From Gnetum montanum (Eukaryota > Streptophyta > Gnetopsida > Gnetales > Gnetaceae), in the NCBI GenBank assembly GCA_015680685.1, contig MNCI01017476.1:963011-1027010 (forward strand): a stretch of 64,000 bases of DNA, given 5' to 3'. The number at the start of each line of letters is the position of its first letter. The first letter of the stretch is position 1. Under the pieces are notes generated by a model, which was given only the letters and a program-made list of their open reading frames with translations, did no database searches and was not told the DNA's origin. Shown here piece by piece: positions 36,556 to 47,809 of this stretch. The position numbers and the translations under genes are program-made.

Positions 36556-37407
36556 TGATGGGAAATATAGAAAAATCTATGCCAAACCATATATATCACA
36601 AGAGTTCATGCAAAATTCAATCAAATTATATGGAATTGGGCTAGCAAGATGTTCTAGATAACTAAGTTTGAGATCATTGATCATTATCTTTTCAATCACA
36701 AGTTGTATCTATTCAAGTAGTATGGTTAAGTATGATTGGGATGTATCATGATTTCATTATTATTTAAAATATAGTAATATTAAAATATTTAAAAGATAAA
36801 AATATTAAACTAATTGACAAACTGTAGAAAATAAATCTAAACTAGCCTAAGCATTGAGTATCCATTCCTACTTTCTATATGTATCCTATACCGATATTAA
36901 GTTACTAAATTACCAAGTATTCACTATTGGTGTACCAAGTATTCCCTACTAGGATTACCAAACGTTAACATGTTATGTTCAAAGTGGTTGTAGTTAAGCA
37001 CTATTACAAAATAATATATTTAATTTCTATCTTACATGAAAGTAGAGGGCATGTAAAGTAAAGTACAAGAAAGTAGATTAACTGCTAGTATGAATGCTAC
37101 AATGGAAAAAAAACCAATCTTGATTTTATTATTATCATGCATATGTGTCTAGTTACATAATGCATTTGAATAAATTTTTGTATACTTCATTATATCCATG
37201 CTATAGGCACTCAAAGGAAAAAAAATTTCTAACTTTTAGAAAATGAAACAATAAGAGTTCAACTATGCTAATAACTAAAAGATGCTAAAATTGTGTTGGT
37301 TTCATGCATTTATATAGAAAATAGACAAGGCATCATCAATGCATATGCATCAATCAAGTTGTGTTTATGTATATTTATTCAAACATCAAATGAATTAACT
37401 TTCATCA
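36556..37407 (-). repeat. Element 5 LTR (3' LTR, minus orientation)
   Basis: 852 bp, TGATGGGAAA...CTTTCATCA. It aligns with the LTRs of element 4: AACCATATATATCACAAG and GGGCTAG near its start, and CTAGGATTACCAA and ACCAAGTATTC in the middle. The minus strand beyond its end reads TCATGAAAGTA before TGATGAAAG, a mutated polypurine tract. No matching 5-bp duplication was found for this copy. Confidence 0.82.
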
Positions 37408-37638
37408 TACTTTCATGACTAACTAAAAACTCATCTTCAAGTAAACAAAAGTAGGACTAAGTTCTTTACAAAAATTAGAAAAGTATGAAACTTCTTAGTG
37501 ACTAACTAGCTTGAAAAGATATGAGTGTTGTATTATAAAAAAATTATTTAATTACTTTCAATGAATATTTTAAAAATTATATGCTTAACTAAAATTGAAT
37601 TGGTTGCTATGTACAAAAGTGAGCCAAGATAAGATGCT

Positions 37639-40600
37639 TCAAGTGATGCTAAGAGGTGGAAGCTCCTATAGTTCCAATGGATGCTCCTTCTATGTTGGTT
37701 CTACTAATGGTCTTGGTTATCTTGTTGCTTCTTCTATCATCTAGAAGACATCCAACACTACCTTCATCTTCCCTTTCTTAATCCTAGGATCATTGATGAT
37801 TTAGGTAGTAGCACCTAGATTTCATAATATAGGCATATCCCATGGACATGGTAATGCAAGAAACAATTTCTTTATCTTCATAAACCAGACTATGAATTAT
37901 TTGCAGTCAATGTTCAATGCGTGCATTATGTTTTGCAACTCCTGGTAATTTATCATTCTCTTTGTTAGGTTCTCTATAACTAATCTCTAATCTTCAAGCA
38001 TAGAATTAAGAACCTCAAGCTTTACATTAGCTATCTCTAGCTTCTTCTTAGTTCCCTTGTTAAGCTTAAAATATACCTCATATAGAAGGTAGGAGCTAGT
38101 GATCTACTTCTCTAACTCAAATCTCAATTACCCCACAACATCACAAGATTTACATAATGGATATTGATCAACTCCATATATTTCATTATTTCTTCTATAT
38201 GAAACTCCTTCATATGAATTTCTACTTGATTGTATGTATTTAGTCCATAAAAAATGGGCTATCATGCATCACCATGTTTTTGAAGCTACTAGAGGGCATC
38301 ATTCCTTTTTTTCCTTTGCTAGTTTAATCTTCTTCTCATTTAACTTCTTTAACATGCTGACTAGGTTCCTATAGTGATTTTTCACCTTCTTGAATTTTAG
38401 AACCTCATTCTTCTAGGAAACCATCTTAACAAGTATTTTCTAATGAATGATATTCACCTTCTTCATTAATAGATTTTTGTTCTTTGTATTCAACTTCTTA
38501 ACATCTTGTTTTACTATGGTGAGTTATGTTAACCTATTGGTATGTCAAAATCGTAAGGAAATGGAGAACAAAGAATTTTTTTATGGATGATGTGCTTACA
38601 AGTCATGAACACGAATTCCGCATCATGAACAAGGACTCAAGGAAGCATGGCTATCAAAGGAAAATATTTCATAGGTGAAATGAGAGCATGGACAAGTACA
38701 AAGACTACAAGATGAATGAAGATGCTCTATGGATTAACAGGAAACTAAATAAACAAGAGAAATCCTCAAGAACTAAATCTCAAAAGTTGAGAAGATGTCT
38801 CTAAGAAATAGAAGATGTCTTGGCCAAGAGGAGTGCATTCACAAAAAGATGCCTCCCGAAAAAAAGAGACATATCTTTTGGAAAGAAGACATCTCCTTAG
38901 AGACATCCAATTCTAAAAGGAGACATCTACCTAAAGTTGAAGCTAATTTTCAAAACACATTCCAATCTCAAAGAAGCTGTCTACACTAGCTATTGCATAG
39001 TTGTTGAACAAATTTTGAGGTATTTTCAGAAACTCCAATGCTATAAGTAGACTCTAAACTCTTTGGTATCATGTAAGCATTATAAACATAAATTCCATCA
39101 TTTTCTATCTTATGTTGTTGTACTTGTGTACTTGAATTGTCACATCATTTGTTAGATTTGTTGTGGAACTATGCTTCATTGTATAAGGAACTTGTAAATT
39201 GAGTTACACTCTCTCCTTATAATTTATTTTCTTTTGTTATTACCCTAATATGTTGATGTGCTTATTTCAAGAAGGCATCCTTTTAAAGCTTGTCGAGATC
39301 CTATGGAATTGAGTTGTTTTGTTGCATCAAAACACTTCAAAGAAAAGCTCTCTTTTGTACAAGTGGAATCCTTTAAACCACTCTTGAACTTGTTGGGACC
39401 TTGTGGGGTTGATAGTTTTCATAGCAACAAAACTCTCCTTAGAGGAGCTCAAACCTTATAAAGGTTTTGGTGTCCTCTAATCCACATTTTGGAAGAAACA
39501 AAGTCTGGAGCTATGTAAGGAATCTACCCTCCAGGTGTGAAGTACTCAAGTTGGGGAACCACATAATTCTTGTGCTTTATGTAAGAGGTGGTGCTTGCAA
39601 TTTTTGAAACTTATTCATCCCCCCTTCTAAGTTCTTGGTCCTCAAGTTATTCCTACTACTACTTAAGTTATTCATCATCTCTTTCTTTTATTTCTCTACC
39701 TTAACAAAGTGTCAATCTTTCTTGTTCAAGTTCTTGTTATCATAGTATTCCTAGATGAGATCATTATTGATGATATGTAGCATTGTGTCTAATAATGTTG
39801 CATTCCAAATGATCTTTTCCTTCTCCTTCTCAACTATGTGTTAGCACACTTAAATATTTTAAAAATCTTCAATTATTATGATTTCTAGTTGAAAGATGGC
39901 TATATCTATTAAGAAATCTATGAATTTAACAACTTCAACTATCAAATAGCCTCCTAAAGTTATGGTTCATTGATGAGAAGCTTACCTTTATTTCCAAAAA
40001 TTTTGACTAAGTGGCTGAAATATTTTTCAAGATATCAAATATCTTTGGAATTATTTTCCTAGTCTCCACTATCGTTTTAGTACTCCCTTGTGCTATGCAA
40101 TAGTCATTCACCTACTCTTAGTTCCTATAGATACATGAATATCTATCATAGGAATAATATCAAACATTGGTATCATAGGATCCCTTACAGATTCTCTGAT
40201 CTAATCTATGACCACTTCATTTGTTGTCTCTTGGTCCTTGTAGAACATGACCAAGATTATAGCAACTTTCCTTCTTTCAAGATCATAGAGAAGACTATAG
40301 TATTGCTTGATATTTCAAGAAATTGTCTAGATATTAGGAATACCATAACTTCCCCTATGGTAATGTTGGTATGGATAATTACCTAGAATTATTTTGAGGT
40401 GAATAGATTACTTAAATTATCTAATTTCCAACTAATGATTCTAGCTACCTCATTCAAATGAATCATGGATGGATGATAGGTAAATGGCTTGTCATCAATT
40501 TCATATGCTTGTTATTACTACTACATCCTAAGTCATCTTAGATGCTCTTCAACTATAAATATTTCTTATATAGGTGATGATGATGATGGTACTTCCTCCT

Positions 40601-41540
40601 GGAACTTTGCTAGTTCCATTTTTTTCATCATCTTTCACCAAGATGTAGTAGGATCCCTATGAATCATGTCATTAGCATAGTGAGCTATTCCTCCTCTTTT
40701 TCACCATTTTTTTAATATGACACAAAAATATGAGTATCTTCCTATGCTTCTCATTTTTCTTAAATTACTTCTTGATCCCCAAGAAAATCAATTGGGGTAT
40801 ATTAATAGTAAATGTTTTACTCAAAGCAATGCATGCTCAAGTGGAGAAGTGATATGATCTTGCTTGACCTTATTATTGAACTTAGATGATAGGCTACAAT
40901 CTTGAAGTAGATACTCTCCACCTTGGTGATAGCATCATACTTTTTGTAGTCAACTCCATAGAACTACTACATTTATTTCTTCTTTACCTTAGCATCTACT
41001 TGGATGAGCACCTCTATAAGCTTTGTTCCAACATTAGGCAATCCCACAACCTCTACTATGGCCTCCACTAAGTAGGAGATGATAATGTCCTTGATTTTCA
41101 CTATGGAATCTTCCTAGAGATTGTTTTAGAATATATATGTTTCTTTAATATACCATTCCCTACTAGTGAAAATAGTGGACCAAAGTGGAAATTACTATAA
41201 CTATACTTGAACCTCCTTAGGTATGAACTCAAAGAATGGTTCAAAGTTTAACTTTTAGATAATAGTACTTTGGACCTTCTTCCTATGGATCCTTTTCAAG
41301 CATACCTTTGTAAGAGTCACTTTTAGGTTTGTGCTAGGTCTAGATGCTTCATGTTGCCTATATTTTCTAGTTTTAGTAGTGAGAATCTATCAAATAGATT
41401 CCACCTCTAGTTTCTCTCTTATAAGTTTGGTAGTGTGTGTTGCTTCAATTGCTTATTCTACTTACTATTGTTATTGTTACTGTTATTATTATCCTTGCCC
41501 TCCCTTTGGATGCTTTTCTCTTAGTTGTGATGGTTCACAT
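37639..41540 (-). pseudogene. Element 5 ORF3, split by a solo LTR
   Basis: Same accessory protein as in elements 2, 3 and 4, on the minus strand; the start near 41540 is approximate and the end is TGA at 37639. N-terminal part: WYIKETYIF, GVDYKKYDAITKVESIYFKI (near 40950). Middle: VETRKIIPKIFDILKNISAT (near 40040). Coiled coil: VKKLNTKNKNLLMKKVNI (near 38480), then KNEVLKFKKVKNHYRN. C-terminus: QFIVWFMKIKKLFLALPCPW (near 37880), NDPRIKKGKMKVVLDVF. A 1,118-bp LTR with its 5-bp duplication interrupts it at 38527-39649. Without that insertion it is about 2.78 kb, like the other copies. Many in-frame stops; not functional. Confidence 0.72.
38527..39644 (+). mobile_element. Solo LTR, copia-like
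   Basis: 1,118 bp, TGTTAACCTA...GGTCCTCA, flanked by identical 5-bp duplications AGTTA (38522-38526 and 39645-39649). No internal region: the element 5 reading frame resumes on both sides. A TATA-like CTATAAGTAG lies near 39042, and an imperfect internal duplication of about 109 bp spans 39285-39455 (CTTGTCGAGATCC / CTTGTTGGGACCT). The TGTTAA start and the ATTCATCCCCCC near the end are typical of plant copia LTRs. The strand was assigned from the TATA box. Confidence 0.85.
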
Positions 41541-41699
41541 ACCTAAGAATCTTACTTAGGAATCATATACAATCATATGAATAATCAAAGATTAGACTTT
41601 AGCTGCATGAATACAAGTAACCTTTGATTGTCCATTTGTTATCTCAAAAGATATGACTCTACTACTATTTTAAGTAATTTCAACTATAAACTATAAACT
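41541..41699. other. Head-to-head junction of element 5 and element 3
   Basis: To the left, ORF3 reads on the minus strand; to the right, gag reads on the plus strand. No LTR lies between them. A short inverted repeat CCTAAG...CTTAGG (41542-41547, 41555-41560) sits at the edge of the left homology. Confidence 0.6.
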
Positions 41700-43560
41700 T
41701 AGGGGGAATTTAAGGCCTAAGAGTTTCAATAGACCTAGAGGAGATAAATCTAGAAGTCACATGAGGAGAACTAGCTATCATCCTCGAACTCCCTCATCTT
41801 CTTTATCACACTTATCAATAAATTTAGACATGAGAGAACAAAGACAAGGGATCATGACATGGAAAGGAGAAGGAATCATGAGAGACATGCTAATAAAAGA
41901 AGACATCTGAAGGCAGTAGAACATGATGAAGAAGATACAGAAAAAGAAATTAGACATGAGAGAAGAAAACATCATGAGAATTGAAGGGATCATCACTACA
42001 ATAGATCTTGAAAACCTAAAGATTATGAATAATTCCTACTAGCCACTCACAACATGATCAATATCAAGGAAGTAGTGTACATCCCTACTAAGCATTTAAG
42101 TGATAGTCGCATCAAACATCTTGACATGAATAACATATTGAAGTTCAAAGGAGGATATAATGCAAATCCACAACATCACCTTTAATTCTTTCATGATCCT
42201 ATGTCTACAAAATATAGAGAATGATTGGTAGAAATTAAATTTGTTTCTTGTAACACTCATACAAAAAGTAGAAAACTAGTACAGATCCTTAGAACTAGAA
42301 TCATTCCAAGGATGTAGTACCATACTAGAGTTATTTAATGATAAATATCAAACTTATTCTACTGTATCAAAGTTTAAAAAAAAATCCAAGAATGGAGATA
42401 AGAGACACATAAATCCCTTAATGCAATAATGAGTAGATACTGTTCATTATTATGTAGATGCCCAAGTCATGGATTTTCCCAAAGAGAAAAACTATAGTAT
42501 AGCATCGATGGATTGACAAATAAAACAAGAGATATCCTTAGAGTATATGCCCAATTAAAACCATCAAAGATGATAAATCATTAAATCCAAAGGATACCAA
42601 ATCAAGTGGCAAAGAAAGAAGGAAAACTAAACAAAAGACAAATAACTGAAGAATATAATAGAGATCTAGCTATTAGAAAAAAAAAGATGAAAGAATATGT
42701 AAAACATAAGAAGAAGAAACATTAAAGGATGTGATTCAACAAAAAAGTCTATCTATTCATAAATTAGTAAATGATATTGCAACAAAGGTAGAAAGAAAAT
42801 GTGAGACTTGGTGGATGAAAAATTGCTACACCACTTAAGATAGTTAAGGAGAAAACTGAATAAATATTCAACAAAAATAAGAACAAGAAGAAGAAAAAGA
42901 TAATGGACATGAGAGTTATAAAAATAAAGGAAAGGTTACTACAATAGAGGATGTTATAGACTCAAGTTCTAAAGATCCTAAAGGATGTTTGCCCATTATG
43001 GTCCACTTTCAAGAGTCTAGGGCATACATACTTAATCTAAAATTTTTGAAAAAAAAAACAAATTCCAGATGATTACCTTATCCATAATGTAATTACATAC
43101 AGCCCTATCAACAACCATATTATTCAAGTGGGGCTTATCCTTAACCACATGAGAAATACCAATAGTAGTACCAATAACCAGAGTTATGAGGGATGCCACT
43201 ACTAAGGTAATAGTATCCATATTAGTAACCAAATCCTATATGGATACTATGTATAGCATCCTATATTCCCAACAAGTACTCATGTTTATGCGTCTTCTTC
43301 CTACAATCTAACTGAATATCATCGGCCTACAACTTCATGCATGGAGTCATAGCCTTACATGCCTCAACCAATAGCAAGTTCATCTTATCAAGCTCTCAAT
43401 CCTTTACCACCAATACCACCACAAATAATGCAAGGGGAACTACCAAAAAACCACATAAAAAAAGTGATACTAGGGTAATTAATACACAAGAGGACATAAC
43501 CAATTCCAGTAAATCAGGATCTAGAAAATATCCCTTGTTCAAGACAAGTTGAAAAAATAT
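41700..43560 (+). pseudogene. gag: Element 3 gag
   Basis: Opens with KSFNRPRGDKSRSHMRRTSY near 41730, matching NNPRGDEV in the gag of element 4, so about 50 N-terminal codons are lost. Basic, His- and Arg-rich stretch at 41830-41990, then the capsid-like HLDMNNILKFKGGYNANPQH near 42140. A Pro/Tyr-rich part follows (43080-43450), with TNTTTNNARGTTKKPHKKSD near 43400. Many stops. Confidence 0.75.
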
Positions 43561-43599
43561 TTAAAGGAAAGGAATATCATCTAATCCTATGCCTTTCAC

Positions 43600-46500
43600 A
43601 CTAAGTTCGTAAGATAGTATCATGCTTCCAAAATTAGTAGAAAAGAATATTTTCAAGCTTATACAAGTTGTAACATACTAGATAAAGGTAGGTGCCCTTG
43701 AACAAATCTAGGTAGTCCTTAAATCTATCTCTAAATAGCAAGACATTAGCCATGCAAAGCTCTACTAGATTCTAGATTAGGAATGAATCTCATGTCTCAA
43801 GACATGTACAAGGCCTAGAATTTAACTATGTTTGAGGAATTAAATATGTAACTGGAGTTGGTTGACCAGTCTTTTGTTGTTCTACTTGAACAAGTGGAAG
43901 ATGCAGTAACTACCATAAGTGGTTGGTCTTATCCTACCGATTTTCTTATTATTTACATGTGAAAGAATAAGGGAAAATTTCCTATAATTATGTGAAGAGC
44001 AAGGCTTAGCACTATGGTTTCTAAGCTAAGAATGAAGGAATTATCCTTGGAAATATCCAAGAAGTATGAAGCTAAAACCACTCAAAGACACAGATTTCCT
44101 CGTATCACATATAGTGATAACAAGTGTAATTGTGTGTAGGACAGCTAAATAAAAAGAAAAATATCATCCTAGCATGTAAACAATGTGTTGAGGATATGTG
44201 TATACAATAGTATTTTTATGAACTAGCCACAAAAGAAGAAGATACCTAGTGGATAACCAATGAAGTAGAATTACAATCAAATATATGTATAAAACTAGTT
44301 GAAATGATTACAAGTGCCTAGATAAGAAATTGATAAAATGGAATAGATATGAAAACAACCTTTCTACACTAAGTTTCAACAAGATAAGAATATTAAATGA
44401 AAAATATTAGATATGTCAAATAAGTAGAAACCAAAAATTTTAAAACTAAAAGTCTTACCAGATGCACTTGAATATGCTTTTCTAAATAACAAAAAGCCTA
44501 TAATTATAAATGTTAATCTTGACAAAGAACATAAGAGATGATTATTGGAAGTAATAAATAAATGGCCAATCTTAGTTGCATTATCTTATGATGAAATCAT
44601 TTTGGATAGTGCATAAATCTATTAACATCGTATATAACTTAATCTAGTTGTTAATCCATGCCATCAACCTCAATGAAGATTGAACCAAAAACTCAACGAT
44701 GTTGTTAAATAAGAACTAGAGAAACTACTAAAGGTAGGATTCATCTATCCTATTGTAGATAGTGAACAAGTTAGTCCATTAGTCATTGTTCCAAGAAAGG
44801 ATGATAAGTGGAGGTTCTATATAGATTTTCAACTACTAAACATAGTCACATTCAAAGACCATTTCCTTTATCATTTGTTGATCAAGATCTAGATACTATT
44901 GTGGGAAACCAGTATTATATCTTCTTGGATGGGTATAGTGAATACAACCAAATCTATATTGCACCAAAAGATCAAGAGAATACAATGTTCACTAGCCCAT
45001 GAGAAATGTTCACATACAAGAAAATGCTATTTGGCATATGTAACACTTCAACAACATTCTAAAGACTTATCCTTAGCATATTCCAAAAACATATTGGTAA
45101 TGGAGTGAGGTATTTATGGATGAGTGTTTTACTTATGGACTTGCCTTTAAGTAAGCTTTGAACCACCTACAATAGGTTTTGAAATGATGAATTAAAATAA
45201 ATTTAAAGCTGAATGAGTAGAAGAGTCATTTAATGATCCAAGATGAAATTGCTTTAAGACACAATGTATCCTACAAAGGAATAGAGGTAGATCAAAACAA
45301 AACTAGAGTCAACTAAAGTATTACCCAAATGCCACAAATAGTTAAGGATGTGAGATCATTTTTTGGTAATACAAGATATTATAGAAGATTTATTGACAAT
45401 TTTTATAAATTCTTGTGACATTAAAAACAAAATATGCATCATTCCAAAGGTATGAATAATGTGAAAAGGTATTTGAGAGCCTAAAATAGAAACTAATTAA
45501 GACATCAATCCTTAGAGCTCTAAATTGGTCTATGTCATTTCACATCATGACTAATGCTTCAAAGTATGTATTAGGAGTAGTTTTGATAAAATTGGATGAT
45601 CAAAAGTGATCATACTATATACACTACACTAGTAGAAGTATTACTGAAATATTACTTAACTATATTACTATAGAAAAAAAGCTTATGGTTGTGGTATATG
45701 TACTTGAAAAATTTAGATATTATGTCCTCAGGTACTTAATCTATGTTAATACTAACCACAGTGCAATCCAATTCTTAATGAATAAACCAATGGTTAGTCT
45801 AATAATGATAAAGTGGCTCATTATATTATAGGAATTTTTCATAACAATGATTAGTTGAAAAGAAACTGAAAATGTTGTAGCTAATCACCTCTCAAGACTA
45901 AGATGGGATTCTCAAGAGAATAAGGAATCATTATTAAACCAATTTTCCAATGAAAACCTATTTACAAAGACATCAATGATTGTAAATTTGGTAGTAAAAT
46001 CATGAGTTACTAATTATATCACTTATCTAACTACACAAGAACTTCCTACTAAATCAAATAAAAAACAAAGAGAATAGTTTCTCAATAAGGTAAAATAATA
46101 TATGGAGATTAAAAGAAATTTTTATAAGATTTATGAAAATGGTTTAATACAATGGTATGATCTAGAGGAAGATCAATAAAGAGTTCTACAAGATGCACAT
46201 GAAGGACCGTATGGTGTTCATTATGCAGAAAGATGAATAGCATTGAAACTTATAATGGAAAGCTACTTATGGCCTATCATATTTAGGGATACACCACAAT
46301 TTGCATAATCTTAAGAAATAAATCAAATGGATGGAGGACTAACAACTAGAAATGAAAAACTACAAAAATGAATATAACCTTTAGAACCCATTTTATATTT
46401 AAGGAACTGATTCTATGGGGCCCATCATACCAATGTCAAATGGAATGTTTTACATTATTGTGAATATCGATTATTACATTAAGTAGGGAGAAGTAGGTGC

Positions 46501-46746
46501 AGTTAAAGATTATAGAGCCACAACAACTACCAAATTTTTCAATAACATATGGTGAATAAGTTTGGAGTACTAAGAATGTTAATTTCAAATAACAAAACTA
46601 ATTTCACGAAAGCTACACTTAAAATGTTAATGTAATATCTTGGGATGAATCACAAACAAACTACATCTTATCATCCCCAAGAAAATAGTTAAGCTAAAGT
46701 AACTAATAGATACTATAAACAAATATTAACTACAACAATTAGTAGG
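43600..46746 (+). pseudogene. pol: Element 3 protease, RT, RNase H and N-terminal integrase
   Basis: Protease near 43755-43960: KALLDSRLGMNLMSQDM, where Arg replaces the active-site Gly. RT at 44670-45330: EQVSPLVIVPRKDDKWRFYI, DHFLYH, and FMDE near 45112-45123 in place of FMDD, losing one catalytic Asp. RNase H at 45520-45900: MSFHIMTNASKYVLGVVL (Asn for catalytic Asp), KLMVVVYVLEKFRYYVL, NVVANHLSRL. Integrase from 46090: DNF-like core decayed; the Glu position again reads Lys (AKVTNR, 46690-46704). It is cut at 46746 by element 4. Clearly dead: at least three catalytic residues changed, plus stops. Confidence 0.85.
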
Positions 46747-47619
46747 TGATGAGTGATGAGGTATCCCTACATCCAACCATATGAATCATAAGCATTCACA
46801 CACGATCTATTTGAATTTCATGGATGGGACTAGTTGTGGCATCTAGATCATTACTTGATCATAGTTTGTTGTCTTCCCACTTGGACTAGTGGTAGCTTTG
46901 TCACATATGGTTTAGTCCAAAGAGAGGAATATGATTATTGATGTTTTTTTTCCCTAAGATACTCCTAATGATAATAAAGAGGTTAATTAATTAAGCTAAT
47001 TAATAGTGGAAAGTAAAGTTTAAACTAGCCTACATGCGATGAGCATCTATTCCTAATCATCCACACAAGCCTTGGAGTTAATGTAACTATTACTAGGATT
47101 ACCAAGCATACATCACTGGCTTACCAAATAATACACTACTAGGTTACCAAGTAAATACACTTAAGCACTCGTGATTAGTCATGCTCATTTCACTTAATGA
47201 CAATAATAGTAAAGAGAAATAAATGAAAACATTAACTAAGGAAGATAGTAAATAATTAAATAATTAAAAACAATAATAAATCTAAGTGGATGCTACAATG
47301 ATGAAAGTAATCTCAATCTTCATTTTTGATCATGTAACACATCCAAGTACATCACACTTAAATAAGGATGTCATACAATCACTTAACATCACACTGTAGG
47401 CATCCATTGGAAGACAACAAAACTTGGAATAAAAAATATATGAAAAAGCTATCTAAAATCTATCAACCAGCTATTTTCCAATCATGCACCCAAGTGTGGT
47501 ATTTATAAGCTAGCATGGAAGAGGTAATACCATATGCTTGACATTGAAGGTTGTGCCCTGATATCGAATACTCGACATCATGGCCCTAATATCATAGTCG
47601 AGCAAAACATGACTCATCA
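46747..47619 (-). repeat. Element 4 3' LTR
   Basis: 873 bp; minus-strand TATA region GCTTATAAATACC at about 47510-47520. Ends in a 7-bp inverted repeat TGATGAG...CTCATCA. Matches 55126-56011 throughout. Confidence 0.92.
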
Positions 47620-47632
47620 TACCCCCATGACT
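47620..47632 (-). other. Element 4 polypurine tract
   Basis: Minus strand TAGTCATGGGGGTA abuts the LTR start TGATGAGTC. Same position and core as CATGGGGATA in element 2. Confidence 0.7.
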
Positions 47633-47809
47633 AAATGAAAACCCATCCTTGACTTTAACAAAATGAGGAACAAGCTCTTTACAAAACATTGGAAAGGTAT
47701 GGGATTATTAACTGACTTGACTCAACACACAAATTAACTTTTACATGTTCTAGTGGTGTTTTGCAAAAAAATATGGACATAACATTACAAGACACAAAAT
47801 TAGGAAAGC

